A stretch of DNA of 64,000 nt from FEB-7 sp963698265 (GTDB lineage: Bacteria > Pseudomonadota > Gammaproteobacteria > Burkholderiales > Usitatibacteraceae). The DNA lies in the NCBI GenBank assembly GCA_963698265.1, contig CAVOQC010000002.1, forward strand, positions 434,001-498,000, read 5' to 3'. This document shows, one piece after another, positions 26,157-34,847 of the stretch; the stretch's first letter is position 1, and every line of letters starts with the position of its first letter. The translations under genes were made by a program, and so were the position numbers. The notes under the pieces are model-generated. The model did no database searches. It saw only the letters and a list, made by a program, of their open reading frames with translations, and was not told where the DNA came from.

Positions 26157-26804
26157 ATGCTCACCAACGCCGTACGTTCCCTGGCAGTCGCCGTAAGCCT
26201 CGCGCTCGGCACGTTGCTTCCCGCCGTCGCCGCCGGCCCCATGGGCCCCCGCGTTCCGACGGTCGTCCCCTACGTCGCGCCCACGCCCGAGGAAGTCATC
26301 GACCTCGCCTACCTGCGCGAGGAGGAGAAATTCTCGCGTGACCTCTACCTCGCCTTTGCCGAGACCTGGCAGGCAACGCCTTTCGCCTTCGTGGCGAACG
26401 CGGAACAGAAGCACATGGACGCGGTGTTGCGCCTGATTCGCGCCTACGCCCTGCCTGATCCGGTCGCCGGCATGCTCGTCGGGGAGTTCGGCGACGCCGA
26501 ACTCCAGGCGCTCCATGCCACGCTCCTCGAGCAGGGCCTCGCGAGCGAGCTCGGGGCGCTGCGCGCCGGCGGGCTCGTCGAGGAGATCGACCTGCTGGAT
26601 CTGGAGTTCTCCCTGGCACGCACGACGAAGCCCGACATCGCCCGCGTGTACGCGAACCTGGCCTGCGGCTCGCGCAATCACCTGCGGGCATTCGCGGCGA
26701 GCATGGAGGCACTCGATGGCCAGGCCTACGCCGCGCAGTCCATGTCGCAGGCGGCCGTCGACGCCATCCTGCAGCAGCCGTTCGAGCGTTGCGGCCGACC
26801 CTGA
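26157..26804 (+). CDS. Exported DUF2202 (ferritin-like) protein
   Basis: This 215-residue protein has a signal peptide (VRSLAVAVSLALGTLLPAVA, cut near AVA-AGP) and then a DUF2202 domain: EVIDLAYLREEEKFSRDLYL, NAEQKHMDAVLRLI, and SRNHLRAFAASME. The spaced Glu and His residues resemble the helical pairs of ferritin-like metal sites, as is known for DUF2202. ATG 26157 is placed 7 bases after GAGAGGAG; an in-frame ATG at 26139 is less likely. The stop overlaps the next gene's ATG (TGATG). Biochemical function is unknown; metal or redox handling in the periplasm is an inference. Confidence 0.85.
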   Translation: MLTNAVRSLAVAVSLALGTLLPAVAAGPMGPRVPTVVPYVAPTPEEVIDLAYLREEEKFSRDLYLAFAETWQATPFAFVANAEQKHMDAVLRLIRAYALPDPVAGMLVGEFGDAELQALHATLLEQGLASELGALRAGGLVEEIDLLDLEFSLARTTKPDIARVYANLACGSRNHLRAFAASMEALDGQAYAAQSMSQAAVDAILQQPFERCGRP

Positions 26805-27304
26805 TGTCGGACGACGGCCGTCGTGTTGCGGTCCGGCCGGCGCTGCCGGGCGTCGATCCGGAGCCATCGCGTCGTCCGGGAAGGCAAGGAGCGAACGGGT
26901 TCGGTCCGAGGGCGAGAGGCGGGGTATGGCTTGCCCTGGCCTCGGTGGTCGCGGTCGGGTTCGGCCTGCTGACCATCCGGGAAGGCGGGAGCATCCTGTT
27001 CGGAGACGAGGCCGCGCGCGCCGCGGCGGGGAGCTATGTGCCTTTCGTGCTCCAGTTCAACTTCGTGGCGGGCTTCGCCTACGTCATCGCCGGCATCGGA
27101 TTGTGGATGCAGCGGCGATGGGCCGCCTGGCTTGCCATCGTCGTTGCTGCGACCACTGCCCTCACGTTCGTGGCGTTCGGCGCTCACGTGTATGCCGGTG
27201 GCGGCTACAAGCGCGACACGGTGATCGCCATGAGCCTGCGGACCCTCGTGTGGATGGCTGTCGCGGCCCTGGCGTATCGCCGGCTCATCCGTCGCCGGTC
27301 CTGA
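26804..27304 (+). CDS. Four-helix membrane protein of unknown function
   Basis: This 166-residue protein starts at an ATG overlapping the DUF2202 stop. After a ~40-residue Arg/Pro-rich cytoplasmic lead come four hydrophobic helices: VWLALASVVAVGFGLLTI, FVAGFAYVIAGIGLW, AWLAIVVAATTALTFVAFGA and VWMAVAALAYRRL. The family is not recognised. The overlap implies co-translation with the DUF2202 protein, so the two may act together. It is the right border of the accessory module, ahead of the rpsB promoter. Confidence 0.65.
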   Translation: MSDDGRRVAVRPALPGVDPEPSRRPGRQGANGFGPRARGGVWLALASVVAVGFGLLTIREGGSILFGDEAARAAAGSYVPFVLQFNFVAGFAYVIAGIGLWMQRRWAAWLAIVVAATTALTFVAFGAHVYAGGGYKRDTVIAMSLRTLVWMAVAALAYRRLIRRRS

Positions 27305-27369
27305 CGCGGGCTGTATCGCGCCGTGCGGCGAACCCGCGCGCGAATTCCTGCCCTCGCGGGCCGATGTAT

Positions 27370-27399
27370 TTGAATATCAGGCGCTTTTCCGGCTATAAT
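27370..27399 (+). promoter_or_regulatory. Promoter of the rpsB operon
   Basis: TTGAAT (27370-27375) and a perfect TATAAT (27394-27399) are 18 bases apart. They stand in an AT-rich patch about 130 bases before rpsB. This is the strongest-looking sigma-70 promoter in the window, fitting a ribosomal protein operon. Confidence 0.75.
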
Positions 27400-27527
27400 C
27401 GCCGTCTGTCCGGGATGAAGCCGTTTTTTCAACCCAGGGCAAATCCGCACCCTCGCCAGTCAAGGCTAAGGTCCCGGGCAACCGGGTTCGCGAGGGGAGG
27501 CCAACCTTAACCACAGGAGCAATACCG
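27400..27527 (+). promoter_or_regulatory. Structured rpsB leader, possible S2 autoregulation
   Basis: The ~120-nt leader contains CCCGG-GCAA-CCGGG (27473-27486), a five-pair stem closed by a GNRA tetraloop, enclosed by AAGG (27468-27471) and CCTT (27505-27508), which can pair. The ribosome site ACAGGAG (27512-27518) lies just after. In other proteobacteria S2 represses its own mRNA through a leader. Here the structure is seen and the regulation is inferred. Confidence 0.45.
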
Positions 27528-28286
27528 ATGTCCGTCACCATGCGCCAGATGCTGGAGGCCGGCGTGCATTTCGGCCACCAGACGCGCTACTGGAACCCGA
27601 AGATGAGCCCGTTCATCTTCGGCGCCCGCAACAAGATCCACATCATCAACCTCGAGAAGTCGCTTCCGATGTACCAGGAGGCGCTCAAGTTCGTGCGCAC
27701 GCTCACCGCCAACAAGGGGCAGGTCCTCTTCGTCGGCACCAAGCGCCAGGCGCGCGACATCGTCAAGGAAGAGGCCCAGCGGGCCGGCGCCCCCTACGTC
27801 GATTACCGGTGGCTCGGCGGCATGCTCACCAACTTCAAGACGGTCAAGCAGTCGATCAAGCGCCTGAAGGAGATCGACCAGATGGTCGCCGACGGCTCCT
27901 TCGAGAAGCTCTCCAAGAAGGAGGGCCTCACGTTCGCGCGCGAGAAGGAAAAGCTCGAGCGCTCCCTGGGCGGCATCAAGGACATGGGCGGCATCCCCGA
28001 CGCCCTCTTCGTGATCGACGTGGGATTCCACAAGATAGCGGTCACCGAGGCGAAGAAGCTCGGCGTGCCCATCGTGGGCGTGGTCGACACGAACAACTCG
28101 CTCGACGGCGTCGACTACATCATCCCGGGCAACGACGACTCGACCCGCGCCATCCGGCTCTACGCCAGGGGCGTGGCCGACGCGATCCTCGAGGGCAGGA
28201 GCCAGGTGATCACCGAGATGGTGGCGCCGGTCGCCTCGACGGAGGATTTCGTCGAGGTCGAGGAAGCCGAGGAAGCCAAGGGCTGA
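27528..28286 (+). CDS. rpsB: 30S ribosomal protein S2
   Basis: This 252-residue protein begins SVTMRQMLEAGVHFGHQTRYWNPKM, with the S2 signatures GGMLTNFKTV and VGVVDTNNSLDGVDYIIPGNDD. S2 binds late on the 30S back and is needed with S1 for mRNA loading. The length is normal for proteobacteria, with an acidic tail VEVEEAEEAKG. It is followed by an intrinsic terminator and then tsf, the classical order. Confidence 0.98.
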   Translation: MSVTMRQMLEAGVHFGHQTRYWNPKMSPFIFGARNKIHIINLEKSLPMYQEALKFVRTLTANKGQVLFVGTKRQARDIVKEEAQRAGAPYVDYRWLGGMLTNFKTVKQSIKRLKEIDQMVADGSFEKLSKKEGLTFAREKEKLERSLGGIKDMGGIPDALFVIDVGFHKIAVTEAKKLGVPIVGVVDTNNSLDGVDYIIPGNDDSTRAIRLYARGVADAILEGRSQVITEMVAPVASTEDFVEVEEAEEAKG

Positions 28287-28314
28287 GGGCCCGGGGCCGG
28301 AACATCCCGCGGAC

Positions 28315-28336
28315 AGGGGGCTCTACGCCCCCTTTT
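28315..28336 (+). terminator. Intrinsic terminator/attenuator between rpsB and tsf
   Basis: AGGGGGC (28315-28321) pairs with GCCCCCT (28327-28333) around a TCTAC loop, followed by TTT. This is a textbook rho-independent terminator lying inside the rpsB-tsf spacer. It probably reduces downstream transcription relative to rpsB, as an rpsB-tsf spacer terminator does in Escherichia coli. Confidence 0.8.
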
Positions 28337-28366
28337 CGCATCCGCAATGCGAATGGAGCAATGACA

Positions 28367-29245
28367 ATGGCGGACATCACCGCGAGCATGGTGAAGGACC
28401 TGCGCGAGCTTACCGGGCTCGGCATGATGGAGTGCAAGAAGGCCCTCGAGGAATCGGGCGGCGACCTGAAGAAGGCCGAGGAGCTGCTGCGCATCAAGAG
28501 CGGTGCCAAGGCGTCGAAGGCGGCCGCGCGCGTGGCTTCCGAGGGCGCGGTGGGCCTGCACCTCTCCGCCGACGGCAAGCTGGGCGCCCTGGTGGAGGTC
28601 AACTGCGAGACCGATTTCGTCGCGAAGAACCCGGATTTCGCCGCCTTCGCGGGCGCCCTCGCCGGGATCGTCGCAAGCGGCAATCCCGCCGACGTGGCCG
28701 CCCTTTCGGCCGCGAAGCTGGACGGCAAGACCGTGGAGGAGATCCGCCAGGCGCTGGTGCAGAAGATCGGCGAGAACATCGCCGTGCGCCGCTTCGAGCG
28801 CGTGCAGGCCGCCGGGCGACTCGCGCAGTACGTGCACGGCGTGAAGATCGGCGTGCTCGTTGACTTCGAGGGCGACGACGCGGTGGGCAAGGACATCGCC
28901 ATGCACATCGCCTTCGCCAAGCCGAAATGCCTCTCGAAGGACCAGGTGCCCGCGGACGCGGTCGCGGCCGAGCGCTCGATCCTCGAGGCGAGGGCGCGCG
29001 AATCCGGCAAGCCCCCCGAGATAGTGGCGAAGATGGTCGAGGGCGGCATCAACAAGTTCCTGGGCGAGGTCACACTCCTCGGCCAGCCTTTCGTGAAGGA
29101 CGACAAGCTCACGGTGGAGAAGATGCTCGCCAAGGCCGGTGCCAAGGTGCTGGGCTACCGCTTCCTCGTCGTGGGCGAGGGCATCGAGAAGAAGCAGGCG
29201 GACTTCGCGGCCGAAGTCGCGGCGATGACGAAGTCCGCGGCCTGA
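28367..29245 (+). CDS. tsf: Elongation factor Ts
   Basis: This 292-residue protein has an N-terminal UBA-like segment ITASMVKDLRELTGLGMMEC, then the conserved core VEVNCETDFVAKN. EF-Ts exchanges GDP on EF-Tu. ATG 28367 is preferred over 28361 because GGAG (28355-28358) is then eight bases away. pyrH follows after 38 bases. Confidence 0.98.
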   Translation: MADITASMVKDLRELTGLGMMECKKALEESGGDLKKAEELLRIKSGAKASKAAARVASEGAVGLHLSADGKLGALVEVNCETDFVAKNPDFAAFAGALAGIVASGNPADVAALSAAKLDGKTVEEIRQALVQKIGENIAVRRFERVQAAGRLAQYVHGVKIGVLVDFEGDDAVGKDIAMHIAFAKPKCLSKDQVPADAVAAERSILEARARESGKPPEIVAKMVEGGINKFLGEVTLLGQPFVKDDKLTVEKMLAKAGAKVLGYRFLVVGEGIEKKQADFAAEVAAMTKSAA

Positions 29246-29283
29246 ACGGCGAACCCCAGGACCCGCAACCCAGCCGAGCGCCC

Positions 29284-30000
29284 ATGACCACTCCCGCGTA
29301 CACGCGCATCCTGCTCAAGCTCTCCGGCGAGGCGCTCATGGGGGACGACCCCTACGGCATCAACCGGGCCGTCATCGAGCGCATCGTCGGCCAGGTGAAG
29401 GAGGTCGCCGAGCTCGGCGTGCAGGTGGGCGTGGTGATCGGCGGGGGCAACATCTTCCGCGGCGTCTCCCAGGGCGCGGCGGGGATGGACCGCGCCACCG
29501 CCGACTACATGGGCATGCTCGCGACCGTCATCAACGCGCTGGCACTCCAGGATGCGATGAACCGCGCCGGGCTCGTGGCGCGGGTGCAGTCCGCGCTCAA
29601 CATCGAGCCCGTCTGCGAGCCCTACATCCGCGGCAAGGCGATCCGCTACCTCGAGGAGGGCAAGATCGTCATCTTCGCCGCGGGCACCGGGAACCCCTTC
29701 TTCACCACCGACACCGCCGCCGCGCTGCGCGGCCGCGAGGTGGAGGCGCAGATCGTGCTCAAGGCGACCAAGGTCGACGGCGTCTACACCGCCGACCCGA
29801 TGAAGGACCCGAGTGCCACGCGCTACGACAAGATCACCTTCGACGAGGCGTTCGTGAAGAACCTCAAGGTGATGGACGCGACGGCGCTGGCACTCTGCCG
29901 CGACCAGCGCCTGCCCATCAACGTCTTCTCCATTTTCAAGGAAGGCGCGCTCAGGCGCGTCGTGATGGGGGAGCCCGAAGGCACCCTGGTGCACAGCTGA
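29284..30000 (+). CDS. pyrH: Uridylate kinase (UMP kinase)
   Basis: This 238-residue protein belongs to the amino-acid-kinase superfamily: RILLKLSGEALMG at the N-terminus, VGVVIGGGNIFRG, and AGTGNPFFTTDTAAALR for nucleotide binding. It phosphorylates UMP to UDP. Its place between tsf and frr is the standard proteobacterial order, and length is normal. Confidence 0.98.
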   Translation: MTTPAYTRILLKLSGEALMGDDPYGINRAVIERIVGQVKEVAELGVQVGVVIGGGNIFRGVSQGAAGMDRATADYMGMLATVINALALQDAMNRAGLVARVQSALNIEPVCEPYIRGKAIRYLEEGKIVIFAAGTGNPFFTTDTAAALRGREVEAQIVLKATKVDGVYTADPMKDPSATRYDKITFDEAFVKNLKVMDATALALCRDQRLPINVFSIFKEGALRRVVMGEPEGTLVHS

Positions 30001-30014
30001 AACCCGGAGGAAGC

Positions 30015-30584
30015 ATGGCTCAGCAGAACATGGACGACATCAAAAAGCAGGCCGCCGAGAAGATGGCGAAATCCCTCGAGACGCTCCGGCACAACCTCGC
30101 CAAGGTCCGCACGGGCCGCGCCCACGTGGGTCTCCTCGACCACCTGAGAGTCGACTACTACGGCACGCCCACCCCGATCAACCAGGTCGCCAACGTGACG
30201 CTCGTCGACGCGCGCACGATCGGCGTGCAGCCCTACGAGAAGAAGATGGTGCAGACGGTGGAGCGCGCCATCCGCGACTCCGACCTGGGCGTGAATCCTG
30301 CCACCTCGGGCGACATGATCCGGGTTCCCATGCCCTCGCTCACCGAGGAGCGCCGCCGCGAGCTGACCAAGATCGTGCGCCACGAGGGCGAGGAGGCAAA
30401 GGTCGCCGTGCGAAACGTCCGCCGCGACGCGAACACGCACCTGAAGGAGATGCTGAAGAAGCACGACGTGCCCGAGGACGAGGAGAAGCGCGCCCAGGAC
30501 GAGGTGCAGAAGCTCACCGACAAGGCGGTCGGGGACATCGACAAGCTGGTCGCCGAGAAGGAAAAGGAACTGATGGCGGTCTGA
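30015..30584 (+). CDS. frr: Ribosome recycling factor
   Basis: This 189-residue protein has the RRF hallmarks SLETLRHNLAKVRTGRAHVG, VDYYGTPTPINQVANV and PSLTEERRRELTKIVRHEGE. With EF-G it splits post-termination ribosomes. A strong GGAGGAA site precedes the ATG. Confidence 0.98.
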   Translation: MAQQNMDDIKKQAAEKMAKSLETLRHNLAKVRTGRAHVGLLDHLRVDYYGTPTPINQVANVTLVDARTIGVQPYEKKMVQTVERAIRDSDLGVNPATSGDMIRVPMPSLTEERRRELTKIVRHEGEEAKVAVRNVRRDANTHLKEMLKKHDVPEDEEKRAQDEVQKLTDKAVGDIDKLVAEKEKELMAV

Positions 30585-30628
30585 GGCCACGCGGCCCGAC
30601 CGTCCCCGACGCCCACACGACCCGCGCC

Positions 30629-31396
30629 ATGACCGCCCTCGAGAGCAGCACGCTCGCCGTTCCCCCGGCCGGGGACGTGCCGCGCCACGTCGCCATCATC
30701 ATGGACGGCAACGGCCGCTGGGCGAAGAAGCGCTTCCTGCCGCGCGTGGCCGGCCACCGTCGCGGCGTGGAGGCGGTCCGCGAGGTGGTGAAGGCCTGCG
30801 CCGCCCGGGGCGTCGAATGCCTCACGCTCTTCGCGTTCTCCAGCGAGAACTGGCGCCGCCCCAGCGAGGAAGTCACCTTCCTCATGCAGCTCTTCCTGAA
30901 GGCCCTCGAGCAGGAAGTCGTCAAGCTCCACGGCAACGGCATCCGCTTCCGGGTGATAGGCGATCTCTCGGCGTTCGATCCGGTGATCGTGGAGCACATC
31001 CGCCGCGCCGAGACGCTCACGGCCGCCAACGAACGCCTCACGCTCACCGTCGCGGCCAACTACGGCGGGCGCTGGGACATCCTGCAGGCGGCCAACCGCT
31101 GCCGCGCCGAGCACCCGGGCGAGGAGATCACCGAGGAGCTCCTCGCGCGCCACCTCTCGATGCACTTCGCGCCGGAGCCGGATCTCTTCATTCGCACCGG
31201 AGGCGAGGAGCGGATCTCCAACTTCCTCCTGTGGCAGCTCGCCTACACGGAGCTGCACTTCACCCCCGTCCTCTGGCCCGATTTCGGCGCCGATGCGCTT
31301 GACGAGGCCATTGCGTCGTACCGTTCGCGCGAGCGGCGATTCGGCCGCACGAGCGAGCAGCTGGCCGCGACCCATCCCCAGCCCAGGGTCGGCTAG
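30629..31396 (+). CDS. uppS: Undecaprenyl diphosphate synthase
   Basis: This 255-residue cis-prenyltransferase has HVAIIMDGNGRWAKKR with the catalytic Asp, FAFSSENWRRP, and the C-terminal DLFIRTGGEERISNFLLWQL. It condenses isopentenyl units on farnesyl diphosphate to make the C55 lipid carrier for peptidoglycan and O-antigen. It lies between frr and cdsA as usual. dxr, for the precursor pathway, is two genes downstream. Confidence 0.97.
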   Translation: MTALESSTLAVPPAGDVPRHVAIIMDGNGRWAKKRFLPRVAGHRRGVEAVREVVKACAARGVECLTLFAFSSENWRRPSEEVTFLMQLFLKALEQEVVKLHGNGIRFRVIGDLSAFDPVIVEHIRRAETLTAANERLTLTVAANYGGRWDILQAANRCRAEHPGEEITEELLARHLSMHFAPEPDLFIRTGGEERISNFLLWQLAYTELHFTPVLWPDFGADALDEAIASYRSRERRFGRTSEQLAATHPQPRVG

Positions 31397-31416
31397 CCGA
31401 TCCTCCGGGCCGCCGC

Positions 31417-32250
31417 ATGCTCAAGACGCGCGTCCTCACCGCGATCGCCCTGCTTCTCCTGCTCCTGGGGATGGTGTTCCTCGCGGGCGCCGTGCCCTGG
31501 GCCGTGTTCGCTGCCGTGATCGCGCTGGCCTCGTGCTGGGAGTGGTCGCGCCTCTGCGGATTCCGCACCGGATCGAAGGGCCTCTACCTCCTGCTGTCCG
31601 GGGCGATTGCGGGCGCGCTCGTCGTGCTCTACCTGCGCGGGCCTGCCGGGGTCTTTGCGAACGTGGCGCAGGCTTCCTTCGTCGCCTCGGCGTATTTCTG
31701 GATCTTCGCGGTGCCGCTGTGGCTGGGACTCCAGTTGCGGCCCGAACCGTGGGTCGGCGGGCTCGCCGGGTGGATCGCGATCTGGCCGATGTGGGCTGCA
31801 TTCGTGGTGCTGCGCGAGGCGGGCCCCTGGCTGCTGCTCGGTGTGGCCGCCCTCGTGTGGGTGGCCGACATCGCGGCCTTTTTCGCCGGGCGCCGTTTCG
31901 GCCGCAGGAAGCTCGCACCGTCCATCAGCCCCGGAAAAACCTGGGAAGGCGTTGCCGGGGCCCTGCTGGGCGTGCTCGTCTACGGGGCAGCCCTGGGCGC
32001 CTGGGCGCGGACCCACCCCGGGGCGGCCGCTGCGCTCCTCGAATCCCCCGGCGCATGGCTCACCGCACTCGCGATGCTCGCCCTCACCGCACTCTCCGTG
32101 GAGGGCGACCTGTTCGAGTCGTGGATGAAGCGCGGGGCGGGCCGCAAGGATTCGAGCGGGCTGCTTCCCGGGCACGGCGGTGTCCTCGACCGCGTCGACG
32201 CCCTCATGCCGGTGCTGCCCGTGGCAGCGCTGCTGCTCACGAACGCATGA
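31417..32250 (+). CDS. cdsA: Phosphatidate cytidylyltransferase
   Basis: This 277-residue, multi-helix inner-membrane protein ends with the CDP-diglyceride synthase signature WMKRGAGRKDSSGLLPGHGG followed by VLDRVDAL. It makes CDP-diacylglycerol from phosphatidate and CTP for all phospholipids. The last bases overlap the dxr ATG by four (ATGA). Confidence 0.96.
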   Translation: MLKTRVLTAIALLLLLLGMVFLAGAVPWAVFAAVIALASCWEWSRLCGFRTGSKGLYLLLSGAIAGALVVLYLRGPAGVFANVAQASFVASAYFWIFAVPLWLGLQLRPEPWVGGLAGWIAIWPMWAAFVVLREAGPWLLLGVAALVWVADIAAFFAGRRFGRRKLAPSISPGKTWEGVAGALLGVLVYGAALGAWARTHPGAAAALLESPGAWLTALAMLALTALSVEGDLFESWMKRGAGRKDSSGLLPGHGGVLDRVDALMPVLPVAALLLTNA

Positions 32251-33449
32251 AGCGGCTGACCATTCTCGGTTCCACCGGGTCGATCGGGGAAAGCACGCTC
32301 GACGTCGTGGCGCGCCATCCCGACCGCTTCGAGGTCGTGGCGCTTGCGGCGCGGTCGAGCCACGAGAAGCTCGCGGCGCAGTGCGCGCGGTTCGCGCCGC
32401 GCTACGCGGCGGTCGCGGACATCGCCGCCGCCGAGGCCCTGCGGGCGACCCTGCGCGCGAAGGGCGTGGCCACCGAGGTGCTGGCGGGGCCGGAATCGCT
32501 CGAGCGCGTGGCTGCGCTCCCGGAGGCCGACGCCGTCGTGGCCGCCGTGGTGGGTGCGGCGGGCCTGCCGGGAACGCTTGCCGCCGCGCGCGCCGGCAAG
32601 CACGTGCTGCTCGCCAACAAGGAGGCGCTCGTCGTCTCCGGTTCGCTTTTCCTCGCCGCACTCGCGGAAGGGGGCGGGACGCTCCTGCCCGTCGACAGCG
32701 AGCACTCGGCGGTGTTCCAGTCGCTGCCGCGCGGCTTCGCCTGCGGGCGCGCCGGCGAGGCGGGCCGCGCGGGCGTGCGGCGGATCCTCCTCACCGCCTC
32801 GGGCGGCCCGTTTCGCACCACCGCGCCCGAGCGACTCGCGCGGGTCACGCCCGACGAGGCCTGCGCCCACCCCAACTGGGTCATGGGCCGCAAGATCTCG
32901 GTCGACTCGGCCACGATGATGAACAAGGGCCTCGAGGTGATCGAGGCGTTCTGGCTCTTCGGTGCTCCCCGCGAGGCGATCGAGGTGGTGGTCCATCCGC
33001 AGAGCGTGGTTCATTCCATGGTCGAGTATCGCGACGGGTCCGTCATCGCGCAGCTGGGCGCCCCGGACATGCGCACCCCGATCGCCTGCGCGCTCGCCTG
33101 GCCGGAGCGGATCGACGCGGGCGTGGCCCCGGTGGACTTCACCACCCTGGGCGGGCTCGAGTTCGGCAGCGTCGACGACGAGCGCTTCCCCTGCGTGCGG
33201 CTCGCCTTCGCCGCGCTCGAGCGCGGCGGCACGGCGCCGGCCATCCTCAACGCCGCCAACGAAGTCGCCGTGGAAAGCTTCCTCGCCGGCGCGCTCCCGT
33301 TCACCGCGATCGCGGCCGTCATAGAGAACGTCCTGGCCGCCACCACGGTCGAATCCCTCGACTCGCTCGAGACCGCGTGGGCAGCCGACCGCGAAGCCCG
33401 GGAGGCGGCCCGCCGGGAGATTTCCCGCCTCGGGCGCCCTGCCGGCTGA
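32247..33449 (+). CDS. dxr: 1-deoxy-D-xylulose 5-phosphate reductoisomerase
   Basis: This 400-residue enzyme has the NADPH site LTILGSTGSIGESTLDVV, HVLLANKEALVVSG, the metal/substrate region LLPVDSEHSAVFQ, and GRKISVDSATMMNKGLEVIE. It performs the second step of the non-mevalonate isoprenoid pathway, making MEP. It is coupled to cdsA by a four-base overlap and precedes rseP. Confidence 0.98.
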   Translation: MKRLTILGSTGSIGESTLDVVARHPDRFEVVALAARSSHEKLAAQCARFAPRYAAVADIAAAEALRATLRAKGVATEVLAGPESLERVAALPEADAVVAAVVGAAGLPGTLAAARAGKHVLLANKEALVVSGSLFLAALAEGGGTLLPVDSEHSAVFQSLPRGFACGRAGEAGRAGVRRILLTASGGPFRTTAPERLARVTPDEACAHPNWVMGRKISVDSATMMNKGLEVIEAFWLFGAPREAIEVVVHPQSVVHSMVEYRDGSVIAQLGAPDMRTPIACALAWPERIDAGVAPVDFTTLGGLEFGSVDDERFPCVRLAFAALERGGTAPAILNAANEVAVESFLAGALPFTAIAAVIENVLAATTVESLDSLETAWAADREAREAARREISRLGRPAG

Positions 33450-33470
33450 AATCGGCGAGAATCGAACCCT

Positions 33471-34841
33471 ATGTCCGGCATCCTCTTCACGATCGCTTCC
33501 TTCCTCGTCACCGTGGGACTCCTCGTGGTGGTCCACGAATGGGGCCACTACGCCGTGGCGCGGCTCTCCGGCGTGAAGATCCTGCGCTTCTCCGTGGGCT
33601 TCGGCCGCCCGCTGTGGATCCGCCGCCTCGGCCCCGACCGCACCGAGTGGGTGATCGCGGCATTTCCGCTCGGCGGCTATGTGAAGATGCTCGACTCGCG
33701 GGAAGTCGACGTGGCGCCCGCCGAGCGCCACCGCGCGTTCGACCTGCAGCCCGTGGGCAAGCGGATCGCGGTCGTGCTCGCCGGGCCCGCGGCGAACTTC
33801 CTCGCGGCCTTCCTCCTTTACTGGGCGCTCTTCGTGACGGGGCTGCCCGGCGTGAAACCGATCGTCGGAGAGCCGCCCCGGGCCACGGCGGCCGCGGCCG
33901 CGGGACTCGCCGGCGGCGATACCATCCGCGCCGTCGGGAGCGAGCCCACGGCGACCTGGACCGACGTCCGCTGGCTGCTGCTCCAGGAAGCGGTGCGCGG
34001 GGGCGCGGTGGCGCTCGAGATCGAGGGCGAGCGCGGAGAGCGCAGCACGCGCTCGCTCGACCTGTCGTCGCTCAGCAAGGACGATCTCGACCGCGATTTC
34101 CTGCAGAAGCTCGGCCTGAAGAGCTACACGCCGCAGGTGGCCGCCACCCTCGGGCGCGTGGTGCCCGGCGGGGCGGGTGATCGCGCCGGGCTTCGCGATG
34201 GCGACAGGATCGTCGCGATCGGCGGCGTTCCCATGGCCACCTGGGGGCAGTTCACGGCGCGCGTGCGCGCCTCGGCGGGGCGCTTGCTCTCCATCGACGT
34301 CGAGCGCGCCGGCACGCAGATCACGATTTCCGCGGTCCCCGAGGCGGTGGGCGAGGGCGAGGCGCGCATCGGGCTCCTCAAGGTCGAGCCGGGTCCCGAG
34401 GTGCGCGGCGCCTGGGAGCGCATGGCGACCACCGTGCGCCACGGCCCCCTCGACGCGGTGCCGAAGGCGCTGCACCGCGTCTGGGACCTCTCGGTGTTCA
34501 GCCTGAAGATGCTCGGCAAGATGCTGCTGGGCGAGGTGTCGTGGAAGAACCTCTCCGGCCCCATCACGATCGCCGACTACGCGGGGCAGACCGCGCAGCT
34601 GGGCTGGGCGTCCTTCGCGGGGTTTCTCGCGCTCGTGAGCGTGAGCCTCGGGGTGCTGAACCTCCTGCCCATCCCGCTGCTCGATGGGGGGCACCTGGTG
34701 TACTATTCGGCCGAGATCGTGAAGGGATCTCCCGTGTCCGAGCGCACGATGGAAATCGGCCAGCGCGTCGGTCTCGCGATCCTCGCCGGGCTCACGTTCT
34801 TCGCCTTCTACAACGACATCAACCGGCTCCTCACGGGCTGA
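33471..34841 (+). CDS. rseP: RIP site-2 protease RseP
   Basis: This 456-residue membrane metalloprotease has the zinc motif VVHEWGHYAVARL (HExxH) in the first helix, two PDZ-like regions between (~115-290), and the third-ligand motif LLPIPLLDGGHL near the C-terminus. It cleaves the anti-sigma factor RseA within the membrane during envelope stress and clears signal peptides. It immediately precedes bamA, as in other proteobacteria; rseA and rpoE are not in the window. Confidence 0.97.
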   Translation: MSGILFTIASFLVTVGLLVVVHEWGHYAVARLSGVKILRFSVGFGRPLWIRRLGPDRTEWVIAAFPLGGYVKMLDSREVDVAPAERHRAFDLQPVGKRIAVVLAGPAANFLAAFLLYWALFVTGLPGVKPIVGEPPRATAAAAAGLAGGDTIRAVGSEPTATWTDVRWLLLQEAVRGGAVALEIEGERGERSTRSLDLSSLSKDDLDRDFLQKLGLKSYTPQVAATLGRVVPGGAGDRAGLRDGDRIVAIGGVPMATWGQFTARVRASAGRLLSIDVERAGTQITISAVPEAVGEGEARIGLLKVEPGPEVRGAWERMATTVRHGPLDAVPKALHRVWDLSVFSLKMLGKMLLGEVSWKNLSGPITIADYAGQTAQLGWASFAGFLALVSVSLGVLNLLPIPLLDGGHLVYYSAEIVKGSPVSERTMEIGQRVGLAILAGLTFFAFYNDINRLLTG

Positions 34842-34847
34842 CCTGCC

